From NCBI GenBank assembly GCA_963751835.1, contig CAVVWD010000005.1, forward strand, positions 43,952 to 107,951: 64,000 nt of DNA. Reading direction: 5' to 3'. The position numbers and the translations under genes were made by a program. This DNA is from JACVRW01 sp963751835. Its GTDB lineage: Bacteria; Actinomycetota; Thermoleophilia; Solirubrobacterales; Thermoleophilaceae. The notes beneath the pieces are model-generated. The model made no database searches. It was not told the DNA's origin and saw nothing but the letters and a program-made list of their open reading frames with translations. The first letter of the stretch is position 1. Each line of letters begins with the position of its first letter. Positions 35,416 through 43,986 of this stretch are shown piece by piece.

Positions 35416-36519
35416 ATGGCCGACTACACGCTGAAGATCCGCCGCTTCGACCCCGAGTCAGGGGAGGCGGCCTACTGGAAGGACTACGAGGCCGAGCTGC
35501 CGGCGGAGCGCTCGGTGCTCGACGCGATCCTGCAGGTCAAGGACCGGGAGGACGCCTCGATCGGCATCCGCTGCTCCTGCCGGGCGGCAATCTGCGGCTC
35601 CTGCGGGGTCAAGATCAACGGGCGCTCGGCGCTCGCCTGCAACACGCGCATCGGCGACGCCGCCGGGCGTGCTCGCGACGGCGCGATCACGATCGAGCCA
35701 ATGGGCAACATGCCGGTGGTCAAGGACCTGATCACGGACATGGAGGCGGTCCACTGGAAGAAGGTCCGGCGCGTGACGCCCTGGCTGCTGCCGGCCGAGG
35801 AGCCGCCGGAGAACCAGGAGTACATCGTGCCGGCGGAGGCGATGCTCGACGTGACGCAGGCCATGGCCTGCATCCACTGCGGAGTGTGCGTCTCGTCCTG
35901 CCTATCGATGGAGGTCGACCCGGAGTTCATCGGGCCCGCCGCGCTCGCCAAGGCCTACCGCTTCGTCGGCGACCCGCGCGACGGCGAGCACGAGGCCCGC
36001 CTCAAGGACCTCGCCGAGGACCCGCACGGCATCTACGACTGCACGCACTGCTTCGCCTGCGTCGAGGTCTGCCCCAAGGACGTGGCGCCGATGGATCAGA
36101 TCATGCGCCTGCGCCGCCGGGCCACCAACGACTACGGAATCAAGGACGAGAACAACGGCTACGGCCACGAGAAGGCCTTCGTCAACATCATCGAGAAGTG
36201 GGGCACGCTGCACGAGGCGCAGCTGCTGCCGCGCTCGTTCGGCGACGGCTCGCTCGTCAAGGGCCAGCTGAGTCCGCACGGCGCGAAGCAGCTGACCCAG
36301 AACCTGCCCACGATGGTCGACGGGCTGAAGTCCGGCAAGGTCAGCCCCAAGAAGGCGCTGATCCACCCGAAGCTTCCGGACCAGAAGCAGGTCCGCCGCA
36401 TCATCAAGGAGATCGAGACAAAGGACGAGCGCCTCGAGCTGAACCTCTACATCGTCGGCGAGATGGCGGACGAAGCAACCGAGATCGGCGCGTTCGCCGA
36501 GGCCCCGGAGGAGTCGTGA
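35416..36519 (+). CDS. sdhB: succinate dehydrogenase iron-sulfur subunit, C-terminally extended
   Basis: A 367-residue electron-transfer subunit. The N-terminal plant-type [2Fe-2S] domain has Cys residues 53-63 and 75 (IRCSCRAAICGSCG, ALACNT). Two C-terminal [Fe-S] motifs follow, CIHCGVCVSSC (about 152) and CTHCFACVEVCP (about 209). Usual subunits have about 240 residues; this one has some 120 extra residues after the last cluster, ending in an acidic tail. It sits between the flavoprotein and a CCG-domain subunit; its stop overlaps that gene's GTG by four bases. Confidence 0.93.
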   Translation: MADYTLKIRRFDPESGEAAYWKDYEAELPAERSVLDAILQVKDREDASIGIRCSCRAAICGSCGVKINGRSALACNTRIGDAAGRARDGAITIEPMGNMPVVKDLITDMEAVHWKKVRRVTPWLLPAEEPPENQEYIVPAEAMLDVTQAMACIHCGVCVSSCLSMEVDPEFIGPAALAKAYRFVGDPRDGEHEARLKDLAEDPHGIYDCTHCFACVEVCPKDVAPMDQIMRLRRRATNDYGIKDENNGYGHEKAFVNIIEKWGTLHEAQLLPRSFGDGSLVKGQLSPHGAKQLTQNLPTMVDGLKSGKVSPKKALIHPKLPDQKQVRRIIKEIETKDERLELNLYIVGEMADEATEIGAFAEAPEES

Positions 36520-37418
36520 AGCTCGCCTACTGGCCCGGGTGCGTATCCCGCGGATTCACCCCCGAGCTGCACGGCTCCGTCGCAAAGGTAGCGCCGCTGC
36601 TCGACATCGAGCTTGTCGAGCTCGACCGCGCCAACTGCTGCGGCGCCGGGGTGATCGCCGAGCACAACCAGGAGCTCGTCGACACGCTCAACGCGCGCAC
36701 GTTCGCGATGGCCCAGCGCGTCGACGACGCGGCGGGCATGATGAACATCTGCTCGACCTGCCAGGGCGCCCAGTCGGAGTGCCAGTCACGGCTCGACGCG
36801 AGCGGCGAGTACCGGCAGGTGGTCAACTCGCACCTCGAGCCGGAGGGCCTCGCCTATGAGGCGGCCGGGCGCTGGTGGAACAAGAACTTCCTCTGGATCC
36901 TCGTCGAGGAGATCGGCCTCGACACGTTGCGTGAGAAGGTCAAGCGCCCGCTCGAGGGCCTGCGGCTCGCGCCCTTCTACGGCTGCTACATCGTGCGGCC
37001 CTCGAAGCGGCTTGGTTTCGCCGACAACCCCGACCGCGATCTCTACCTCGACTGGGTGATCGAGGCGCTCGGCGGCGAGGCGGTCGACTACGCAGGTGCG
37101 CGCAAGTGCTGCGGCTTCCCGGTGATCACGATGAACCGCTCGACCTCGCTCCGCCAGGCGGGGCGCCACCTGGCCGACGCGATCGACGCAGGCGCGGACG
37201 CCCTCGTGACCCCGTGTCCGCTCTGCCACCTGAACCTGGACCTGCAGCAGCCCGCCGCCGCCAAGTTCGTCGAGCGCGACCTCGGTATCCCGGTTCTGCA
37301 CCTGCCGCAGGCCGTGGGCCTCGCCCTCGGGCTCGAGCCCAAGGAGCTCGGGATGACTAAGCACGTCGTTTCGACCAAGGAGGTCTCGCGCAAGGTCGCG
37401 GAGCTGGCCGCGGCGTGA
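36516..37418 (+). CDS. sdhE: CCG-domain (HdrB/SdhE-like) succinate dehydrogenase subunit
   Basis: A 300-residue protein with two CCG cysteine modules: YWPGCVSRG...NCCGAGV with CSTCQG (about residues 5-85) and KCCGFPV with TPCPLCHLN (about 195-235). Such modules bind an unusual [4Fe-4S] centre in heterodisulfide reductase HdrB and in the third subunit of class E succinate:quinone reductases, where it replaces a heme-containing membrane anchor. GTG 36516 overlaps the sdhB stop (GTGA), with GGAGGAG upstream. No hydrophobic anchor gene (sdhC/sdhD) follows, so attachment to the membrane should be peripheral, through amphipathic helices. Confidence 0.88.
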   Translation: MKLAYWPGCVSRGFTPELHGSVAKVAPLLDIELVELDRANCCGAGVIAEHNQELVDTLNARTFAMAQRVDDAAGMMNICSTCQGAQSECQSRLDASGEYRQVVNSHLEPEGLAYEAAGRWWNKNFLWILVEEIGLDTLREKVKRPLEGLRLAPFYGCYIVRPSKRLGFADNPDRDLYLDWVIEALGGEAVDYAGARKCCGFPVITMNRSTSLRQAGRHLADAIDAGADALVTPCPLCHLNLDLQQPAAAKFVERDLGIPVLHLPQAVGLALGLEPKELGMTKHVVSTKEVSRKVAELAAA

Positions 37419-37440
37419 GAGGCCCGCCCGAACGCGGGGG

Positions 37441-37860
37441 ATGCCGACCGTCGTCTCAGGGAAGTTCGAGGATCTCGTGGCGGTGGGGCTCGCTGTCCTG
37501 ATCGGCGACGATCCGAACCTGGAGCTCGTCGCCGACGGAGTCCCCGTCGATGAGATCGAAGCGGCAGTCGAGAAACACGCGCCGAACGTGGTGCTCCTCA
37601 ACTTCGGCACCTTGCGGGCGCCGGCGCAGGTCTACCAGCTCCACCAGGCCCATCCGGATACTCGGATCGTCGTGCTCGCCAACCGGCCGGCGGCGGCGGT
37701 GCTGAGGTGCTCGAGCTGCTCCTCGCGGGCAGGACCAACGCCCAGATCGCGCACCAGCTCTCGATCGGCATCGAGACGGTGCGGACGCACGCCCGCAACA
37801 TCTACCGGAAGCTGGGGATCGGCTCTCGGCGTGAGCTCGTTCGACTGAACCCGGGCGGCT
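37441..37860 (+). pseudogene. decayed NarL/FixJ-type response regulator (receiver and LuxR HTH in different frames)
   Basis: The first frame (from ATG 37441) encodes the first four strands of a receiver domain (VVSGKFEDLVAVGLAVLIGD to RIVVLANRP) in which the phospho-acceptor Asp is replaced by Asn (VVLLNFG). From about 37690 a different frame carries a clean LuxR helix-turn-helix (EVLELLLAGRTNAQIAHQLS, then VRTHARNIYRKLG). The last part of the receiver and the linker are missing, so this is more than one lost base. The helix-turn-helix frame has no stop near its proper end and runs into the next gene. It is probably non-functional. Confidence 0.6.
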
Positions 37861-37861
37861 C

Positions 37862-37867
37862 TATAGT
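37862..37867 (+). promoter_or_regulatory. -10 box (TATAGT) of the small basic protein gene
   Basis: TATAGT ends eight bases before ATG 37876 with no ribosome-binding site, and is the closest match to TATAAT in the set. Consistent with a leaderless transcript. Confidence 0.45.
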
Positions 37868-37875
37868 CGGAAGTG

Positions 37876-38220
37876 ATGGGAAAGACATGGGTACTCGACA
37901 CCGAGACCAAGGGCACCGGGGCGAACATGGTGCCGCTGGAGAAGGTGCAGAAGAAGCCGGCCTCGGAGGAGAAGCCGGTCGCGCGCCCACGCAAGGCGCA
38001 GAATGAGGCGCGGCCCGCCAGCGCCGAGCGCAGGCGGCCGAAGCGTGCACCCACCGAGAAGACGTCCACGGAGCTGCCCGCCGGTCACGTCCGCAAACGG
38101 GCGACCGGCGAGATCGGCCGCGTGGAGGCGGTCGACGCCAAGGCGGGCACGGCCCGCGTGCGCTGGCTCAAGCGCGGCGCCTCTTCGACGGTGCGGCTGA
38201 GCGAAATCTCGCGGCGCTGA
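37876..38220 (+). CDS. small basic hypothetical protein
   Basis: A 114-residue Lys/Arg-rich protein starting GKTWVLDTETKGTGANMVPL, followed by a disordered basic stretch and a compact C-terminal element (PAGHVRKRATGEIGRVEAVD, then TARVRWLKRGASSTVRLSEI) that looks like a small beta-barrel (SH3-like). The N-terminal phrase is a recognisable signature of a conserved but uncharacterised actinobacterial family. A start at GTG 37873 is also possible. No partner is evident from the neighbours. Confidence 0.7.
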   Translation: MGKTWVLDTETKGTGANMVPLEKVQKKPASEEKPVARPRKAQNEARPASAERRRPKRAPTEKTSTELPAGHVRKRATGEIGRVEAVDAKAGTARVRWLKRGASSTVRLSEISRR

Positions 38221-38298
38221 GCCGGCCGATCTCACGCGCGCTACGTTGCCGTTAATAATCGCCGGAAACGTAGCGAGCGTGGTGCGGGAGGCCGCGGC

Positions 38299-39328
38299 TC
38301 AAGCCGCGCGGGCCGTCCGCAACAGGCCGCGCAGGTTCAGCAGCTCGGCCACCTGAACCGCGTTCGTCGCGGCGCCCTTGCGCAGGTTGTTGCCGACGAT
38401 CCAGAGGTTCAGGCAGCGCTCGTGGGACGGGTCGCGGCGGATTCGGCCCACGAGCACGTCGTCGCGCCCGGCGGCGTCGAGCGCGGTCGGGTAGAGGGCG
38501 TTCGCCGGGTCGTCGATCACGGTCAGGCCCGGCGCGGCGGCGAGCAGCTCGCGGCACTCATCGGGTGACAGCGGCTCGCGCGTCTGCACGTTGCGCCGAC
38601 ACCGAGTGACCGGTGAAGACCGGCACCCTCGCGCAGGTGGCGGAGACGCCCACGTCGTCGCGGCCGAGGATCTTGCGCGTCTCGGCCATGCACTTGCGCT
38701 CCTCGGTCGTGTAGTCGTCGCCATCCTTGAAGGTCTCGACCTGTGGGAGCACGTTGAAGGCGATCTGATGCGGGTAGACCGACGGCGGCGGCAGCTCGCG
38801 CGCCTCGATGACCGCCCCTGCCTGATCGTGCAGCTCCTCGACCGCCCTCTGGCCGGTGCCGGACACCGCCTGGTAGCTCGACATCACCACCCGCTCGATC
38901 CCGGCCTGCCGCAGGATCGGGCCGAGCGCCACGACCGTCTGCATGGTCGTGCAGTTGGGGTTGGCCACGATCCCGCTGTGGCTGTCGAGCGCCTCGGGGT
39001 TGACCTCGGAGACGACCAGCGGAACGTCCTCGTGCATGCGCCACTGGGACGAGTTGTCGACCACGACCGCTCCTGCGTCGGCGAAGCGCGGCGCCCACTC
39101 GGCGCTCACGCCCGACCCGGCGGAGAAGAGCGCGATGTCGAAGCCCTGGATCGTCTCGTCGCCCAGCGGCACGCAGGTCAGCTGGGAGTCGCCCCAATCG
39201 ATCTTGCGGCCCGCCGAGCGCTCGGACGCGAACGGCACCACTTCCTCGGCCGGGAAGGAGCGCTCACGCAGGACCCCGAGCATCGTCGAGCCGACCGCCC
39301 CCGTGGCGCCGACCACCGCGACGCGCAT
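38299..39328 (-). CDS. asd: aspartate-semialdehyde dehydrogenase (frameshifted)
   Basis: Reduces aspartyl phosphate to aspartate semialdehyde for lysine, threonine, methionine and diaminopimelate synthesis. N-terminal NADP motif VAVVGATGAVGSTM; catalytic Cys in IVANPNCTTMQ (near residue 130); His in the C-terminal part. The frame breaks near 38597: the first frame ends its homology at FTGHSVSA, and the next frame resumes at NVQTREPLSPDECRELL and ends with GNNLRKGAATNAVQVAELL. Removing one C restores an enzyme of about 342 residues, the normal length. It follows lysC by six bases. Essential in most bacteria, so a sequence error is likely. Confidence 0.88.
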
Positions 39329-39333
39329 GAGCA

Positions 39334-40624
39334 CTAAGCCACCTTCGGACGGTGGACGCCGGCGACGTCCTCGGGGAGCACGGCGTCCGCGCCCAGTCCG
39401 AAGGCGGTGTGGAGCTGCTTGACGGCGGTCTCCACGTGCTCCTCGCGGACGACGCAGGAGATCTTGATCGGAGAGGTCGAGATCATCTCGATGTTCACCT
39501 CGGCCTCGCCCAGAACGGTGAATGTCTTGGCCGCCACGCCGGGGTGGCTCTTCATTCCCGCCCCGACCACGGACACCTTCCCCATGTGCTCGTCGGTCGC
39601 GATGGCCTCGAAGTTGACGTCCTGTTTCAGCCTGTCGAGCGATCGTGCGGGCGAGCTCCAGGTCATCGCGCGGGACCGTGAACGACATGTCGGCTCGGTG
39701 GTCGTCCGAGCGCCCCTCGTTCTGGATGATCATGTCCACGTTGATGTTGGCCTCGGCCAGCGCGCTGAGCACACGCCCGGCGATCCCCGGCACGTCCGGC
39801 AGGCCGGTAACGGTGACCCGCGCCTCGGCTGTCGAGTGCGTAACGGCGGTGACAAGCGGTCGTTCCATCGTCATGTCCTCGTCCTGGACCACGGTACCTG
39901 GTCCATCGTCGAAGCTGGCTCGGCAGTGGATCGTGACGCCGTGGTTGCGCGCGTACTCGACGGAGCGCAGCTGCAGCACGCCCGCTCCGCTCGCGGACAT
40001 CTCGAGCATCTCCTCGAAAGTCAGCACGGGGAGCTTGCGCGCGTCGGGCACGATCCGCGGGTCGGCGCTGAACACCCCCGCGACGTCGGTGTATATCTCG
40101 CAGACCGGGGCGCCGAGCGCCGCGGCGAGCGCCACGGCCGTGGTGTCCGAGCCGCCCCGGCCGAGCGTCGTGACGTCGAGCGACTCCTGCGACACGCCCT
40201 GGAAGCCCGCCACGAGCACGATCTTGCCCTCGTCGAGCGCGGCCCGGATGCGGTGCGCCCTGACCTCGATGATGCGTGCCTTCGTGTGGCCGCTGTCGGT
40301 GACGATGCCGGCCTGCGAACCGGTCAGCGAGATCGCCTCGTGGCCGAGGTCGTTGATCACCATCGCGGCCAGGGCGCAGGTCACGCGCTCGCCCGTCGAG
40401 AGCAGCATGTCCATCTCGCGCGGATGCGGCCGGGGCGACACCTCGTGGGCCAGCGACACCAGCTCGTCGGTGTGCTTCCCACGCGCCGAGAGGACCGAGA
40501 CCACGCTGTTGCCGTTCTCGGCGCTCTGCACGATGCGCTGGGCGGCTCGCTGGATCCGCTCGGCGTCGGCCACGGACGTGCCTCCGAACTTCATCACCAC
40601 CGTGTCCGCAGCGGGCGAGGGCAT
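39334..40624 (-). CDS. lysC: aspartate kinase (frameshifted)
   Basis: First enzyme of the aspartate family pathway, phosphorylating aspartate. Begins VVMKFGGTSVADAERI, has the kinase core TLGRGGSDTTAVALAAALGA and two C-terminal ACT domains for feedback control (second: VSVVGAGMKSHPGVAAKTF, ISTSPIKISCVV). The frame breaks near 39640: the text reads ELARTI, then resumes as LDRLKQDVNFEAIATDEH in the next frame; one extra base restores about 429 residues, the usual size. A TATCTT box ends nine bases before ATG 40624 without a ribosome-binding site. Operon with asd. Confidence 0.9.
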
Positions 40625-40633
40625 CGGCGGCCA

Positions 40634-40662
40634 AAGATAGCCGCCCCGCCGACGGCTAGCGT
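40634..40662. promoter_or_regulatory. divergent -10 boxes for lysC and the GH3-like gene
   Basis: AAGATA at 40634-40639 reads TATCTT on the minus strand, nine bases before lysC. TAGCGT at 40657-40662 lies seven bases before GTG 40670 on the plus strand. Both occupy the 45-base intergenic gap, with no Shine-Dalgarno sequence on either side. Confidence 0.5.
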
Positions 40663-40669
40663 TCCGCGC

Positions 40670-41911
40670 GTGCCAGCAAATCCGGCCCGGCGGCGACTAG
40701 CGGTCGCGGGCCTCACTGCCCTCGCGCTGGGGTCCGCCGTGACCGGGGCCGTGCTCGGCGCGGGTCAGTCAGACGACGCCGACAACGCTCCGCTATCCGA
40801 GCCGGGGCGTGCCAAGCCGAGGGAGAGCGTGTCCTTCCTCGCGCGCATCGTCCCGCCGGCCGCGCCCGCGGCGGAGGAGAGGGACCCAGCGGTGCCGCGC
40901 AGCATCATGGAGCGCGCGCGCCAACTCCCGCTCGAACGCCAGGTGGCTCAGCTCTTCGTCTTCGGGTTCGAGGGAACCGACGGCGGCGCGGACATCTTCC
41001 CGCGCCTGCGCCGGCTCGACGTGGGCGGCATCCTGATCGGACCGAGGAACTACGCCGACCCTGCGCAGCTGGACGCGCTGGCCGGCGAGGCGACGGCGGT
41101 CGCCCGCCGCGCGGACCACCTGCCCCCGTTCGTGCTGGCGAGCCAGCAGGGCGGGGACCTCAACTCGCTTCCGGACCTGCCCCCGAGCCAGGCCCCCGCC
41201 GACACGCCGTCAGCCTCGGCCGCCGCCGCCGGCGCGCTCGACTCGGCCCGCGCCCTGCGCGACGTGAATGTGACCGGCGTGCTCGGTCCGGTGCTCGACG
41301 TTGGGCTCGAATCGGGATCGCCCCTGGGCGCGCGCGTTTACTCGGACGACCCCGAGGAGCTCGCGGCGTTCGCCGAGGCGACCGTCGATTCCTACCGCCG
41401 GGCGCGCGTGTTCAGCGCGGCCGCCCACTTCCCGGGGCTCGGCGCTGCGGACCAGTCGACCGAGGAGGGGCCGGCAACCGTGGGCCTCGACCTGGCCGAG
41501 CTGCGCGAGCGCGATCTGATCCCCTTCGAGGCGGCGATCGATGCCGGCGTGCCCGGCGTGACGCTCGCGCACGCGCTCTACCCGGTCGGCGACTTCACCG
41601 TTCCCGCCTCGCTCTCGCGCCGCATCGCCACCGGCCTGCTGCGCGACGAGCTCGGCTTCGAGGGCGTGGCACTCACCGACGATCTCGCCGATCCGGCGAT
41701 CACGACGCTCTACACCGTTCCGGACGCGGCCGTTGAGGCCGTCCGCGCCGGGGGCGACATGCTGCTCGTGTCCGGGCCGGCCGGGGACCAGCAGGCGGCC
41801 TACGTAGCTGTTCTGCGCGCCGCGCGCTCGGGCCGGATCCCACGCCCGCGGCTGGAGCGGGCGGTCGGCAGGATCCTGGTTGCCAAGCGCAACTACGGGC
41901 TCACCCGCTGA
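40670..41911 (+). CDS. glycoside hydrolase family 3-like exported protein with altered catalytic loop
   Basis: A 413-residue protein with an N-terminal signal or anchor (AVAGLTALALGSAVTGAVLG, residues about 11-30) and a GH3 N-terminal barrel (LPLERQVAQLFVFGFEGTDG onward). In NagZ-type enzymes the loop KHFPGHGxTxxDSH supplies the general acid; here the equivalent segment, about residues 252-261, is AHFPGLGAADQ, lacking the Lys and second His. The nucleophile Asp appears retained in LTDDLAD (about 337). Activity is therefore doubtful or altered. GTG 40670 has a leaderless-type box TAGCGT. Probably acts on, or binds, peptidoglycan-like glycans. Confidence 0.8.
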   Translation: MPANPARRRLAVAGLTALALGSAVTGAVLGAGQSDDADNAPLSEPGRAKPRESVSFLARIVPPAAPAAEERDPAVPRSIMERARQLPLERQVAQLFVFGFEGTDGGADIFPRLRRLDVGGILIGPRNYADPAQLDALAGEATAVARRADHLPPFVLASQQGGDLNSLPDLPPSQAPADTPSASAAAAGALDSARALRDVNVTGVLGPVLDVGLESGSPLGARVYSDDPEELAAFAEATVDSYRRARVFSAAAHFPGLGAADQSTEEGPATVGLDLAELRERDLIPFEAAIDAGVPGVTLAHALYPVGDFTVPASLSRRIATGLLRDELGFEGVALTDDLADPAITTLYTVPDAAVEAVRAGGDMLLVSGPAGDQQAAYVAVLRAARSGRIPRPRLERAVGRILVAKRNYGLTR

Positions 41912-43907
41912 GCGCCTCGACCTCCACGCGGTTGTCGTTGAAGGTCGGGGCATTGCCGACCTCCGTCAGCCGTTGCGATGTCGTGGCCTGGCTGCTGCGG
42001 CCGTCGTCGTAGTCGCGGTTCCACCAGCCCATCGGCGCCACCAGCACTCCCGGGCGCGTGTCGTCCGACACCCGCGCCGGGCAGCTGAACGCGCCGCGGT
42101 CGTTCCAGACCCGCACCCTCGCACCGTCCTCGATGCCGCGGGCGTCGGCGTCGGCCGGGCTCAGCACCACCTCCGGCCGCGGCTGGGCGGAGTGCTGACG
42201 GCGCTGGTTCGCGAAGGTCGAGTTGAGGAAGAGGTGGGTCTTGGGGGTCACGAGCGCGAGCGGGAAGCGCTCTGCCAGCGCGGCGTCGGCCACCTCGGCG
42301 GGCGGCACGTACTCGGCGCGCAGCGCGATCCTGCCGTTCTTGGTGCCGAAGCCGCCCTCGGCGTGCGGAGTCGGGCCCTGGCCGAGGTCGATCTTCGTCC
42401 AGCCGCGCTCGCGCAGCCCGTCCTCCTCGAAGCCCGCGAGCAGCCGGTCGACGAGCTGCTCGTCGGTTTCCTTGAAGAGCGGGTCGTCGAGGCCGAGCCG
42501 CGCGGCGATCAACCGGAACGCCTCGGTATTCGGCTTGGCCTCCCCGAGCGGCTCGATAGCGGGCGCGCTCCAGGTCAGGTAGTGGTGGCCCCAGGAGAAG
42601 ATCACGTCGAGGTGCTCCAGCTGCGTGGTCGCCGGCAGGACAACGTCGGCGTGCGCGGCGGTGTCGGTCATGAACTGCTCGAGCACGACCGTGAACAGGT
42701 CCTCGCGGCGGAGGCCCTCGAGCACCCGGTCCTGGTCCGGGGCGATTGTCGCCGGGTTCGAGTTCCAGCAGACGAGCGCCATGACCGGCGGATCGAGCGC
42801 CGGATCGGTCAGCGCGTCGCCGACCTGGGACATGTTGATCTTGCGCACCGGCCCGGGCCGGAGCTCCGCGCCCCTCAGCGGGCGCGAAGTCACCGCGTCG
42901 GCGGTGGCGACGGGTATGTAGGAGCAGCCACCGCCGCGATCGCGCCAGGCACCGGTCAGCGCGGGCAGCGACGCGAGTGTCGCGTATGCCGCGGGGGCGC
43001 CGAGGTGGCGCTGGGCCCCGATGCCCAGGCGCAGCAGCGCAGGGCGAGTGGAGGCAAACTCGCGGCCGACGCGCGCGATCGTGTCCGCGTCGACTCCGGT
43101 GATCGCGGCGGCGCGATCCACGCTGAAGTCCGCGAGCGTCGCGAGCAGCTCGTCGTAGCCGTCGGCGTGGGCCCGACACCAGCCGTCGTCCTGAAGGCCG
43201 GCATCGACGATCGCGCGCATCATCCCCATGCCGAGTGCGGCATCGGTGCCAGGCAGTGGGCGCAGGTGCTCGTCGGCCACGCGAGCCGTGCGGCTGCGGA
43301 ACGGATCCACGACGACGATCCGCGCGCCCGCCTTGCGGGCGTCGAGCAGCTTGCGCCACAGGTGCGGCGCGGTCGACATCGGATTCCAGCCCCAGACCAG
43401 CACGTGACGCGCCTTCGGCCACTCCTCCGGGTCGACCTCGGGCGAGACTCCATGCGCCATCCGCGTGCCGGCGATCCCCGCGGTCGCGCAGATCGTGCGC
43501 TCGAGCTCGGTCGCGCCGAGAGCGTTCATGACCCGCGCGCTCATGGTGTCGCCCTGGATCAGCCCCTGCGTGCCGGCATACGAGTAGGGCAGGATCGACT
43601 CGCCGCCGTACTCCGCGCGCACGTGCTCGAGTCCAGCCGCCACGCGGTCGAGCGCCTCATCCCAGGAGACGCGCTGAAAACTCCCCTCCCCCTTGGAGCC
43701 GTCGCGAACGAGCGGATGCAGCAGGCGCTCGTCCGAGTAGACGCGCTCGAGGTAGTTCGAGACCTTGCCGCAGAGGAACCCGACCGTGATCGGATGCTCC
43801 GGGTCGCCGGCCACCTTGACGGCGCGCCCGTCCTCCACGGTCACGTGCATCGCGCAAGTGTCGGGACAGTCGTGCGGGCAGGCGGCGCGCACGAGGCGAG
43901 TGGCCAT
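41901..43907 (-). CDS. molybdopterin oxidoreductase (DMSO reductase family, 4Fe-4S type)
   Basis: A 668-residue catalytic subunit of the large Mo/W-bisPGD family. The N-terminal [4Fe-4S] motif has Cys10, Cys14, Cys18 and Cys46 (CPHDCPDTC, FLCGK). Molybdopterin-binding segments include VLVWGWNPMSTAPH and the C-terminal domain starting LALVTPKTHLFLNSTFANQ. No separate iron-sulfur or membrane subunit is adjacent, so electron partners are unknown. ATG 43907 is preferred since the Cys motif follows directly and a TACCAT box lies six bases upstream; the frame stays open further but looks non-coding. Substrate unknown. Overlaps the GH3-like gene's 3' end by 11 bases. Confidence 0.88.
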   Translation of the reverse strand: MATRLVRAACPHDCPDTCAMHVTVEDGRAVKVAGDPEHPITVGFLCGKVSNYLERVYSDERLLHPLVRDGSKGEGSFQRVSWDEALDRVAAGLEHVRAEYGGESILPYSYAGTQGLIQGDTMSARVMNALGATELERTICATAGIAGTRMAHGVSPEVDPEEWPKARHVLVWGWNPMSTAPHLWRKLLDARKAGARIVVVDPFRSRTARVADEHLRPLPGTDAALGMGMMRAIVDAGLQDDGWCRAHADGYDELLATLADFSVDRAAAITGVDADTIARVGREFASTRPALLRLGIGAQRHLGAPAAYATLASLPALTGAWRDRGGGCSYIPVATADAVTSRPLRGAELRPGPVRKINMSQVGDALTDPALDPPVMALVCWNSNPATIAPDQDRVLEGLRREDLFTVVLEQFMTDTAAHADVVLPATTQLEHLDVIFSWGHHYLTWSAPAIEPLGEAKPNTEAFRLIAARLGLDDPLFKETDEQLVDRLLAGFEEDGLRERGWTKIDLGQGPTPHAEGGFGTKNGRIALRAEYVPPAEVADAALAERFPLALVTPKTHLFLNSTFANQRRQHSAQPRPEVVLSPADADARGIEDGARVRVWNDRGAFSCPARVSDDTRPGVLVAPMGWWNRDYDDGRSSQATTSQRLTEVGNAPTFNDNRVEVEALSG

Positions 43908-43913
43908 GCCCAG

Positions 43914-43919
43914 ATGGTA
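43914..43919 (-). promoter_or_regulatory. -10 box (TACCAT) of the molybdopterin oxidoreductase
   Basis: TACCAT on the minus strand ends six bases before ATG 43907, without a ribosome-binding site. Leaderless-type arrangement. Confidence 0.4.
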
Positions 43920-43986
43920 CGTCCGCCGGAGGCTTCTCATACCTGCGACGGATGCAGCACGCGCGGCGATGGGGCACGATCGGGCC

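Noticed and set aside
33351..35417. A 688-codon open frame on the minus strand
   Set aside because: Antisense to sdhA and the M50 protease; rich in Arg/His/Val with no recognisable domain. High GC keeps such frames open.
38558..40624. A fused lysC-asd bifunctional protein
   Set aside because: The long frame arises only because lysC is shifted into the asd frame by one base; the second ACT domain of lysC continues in another frame to its own stop at 39334.
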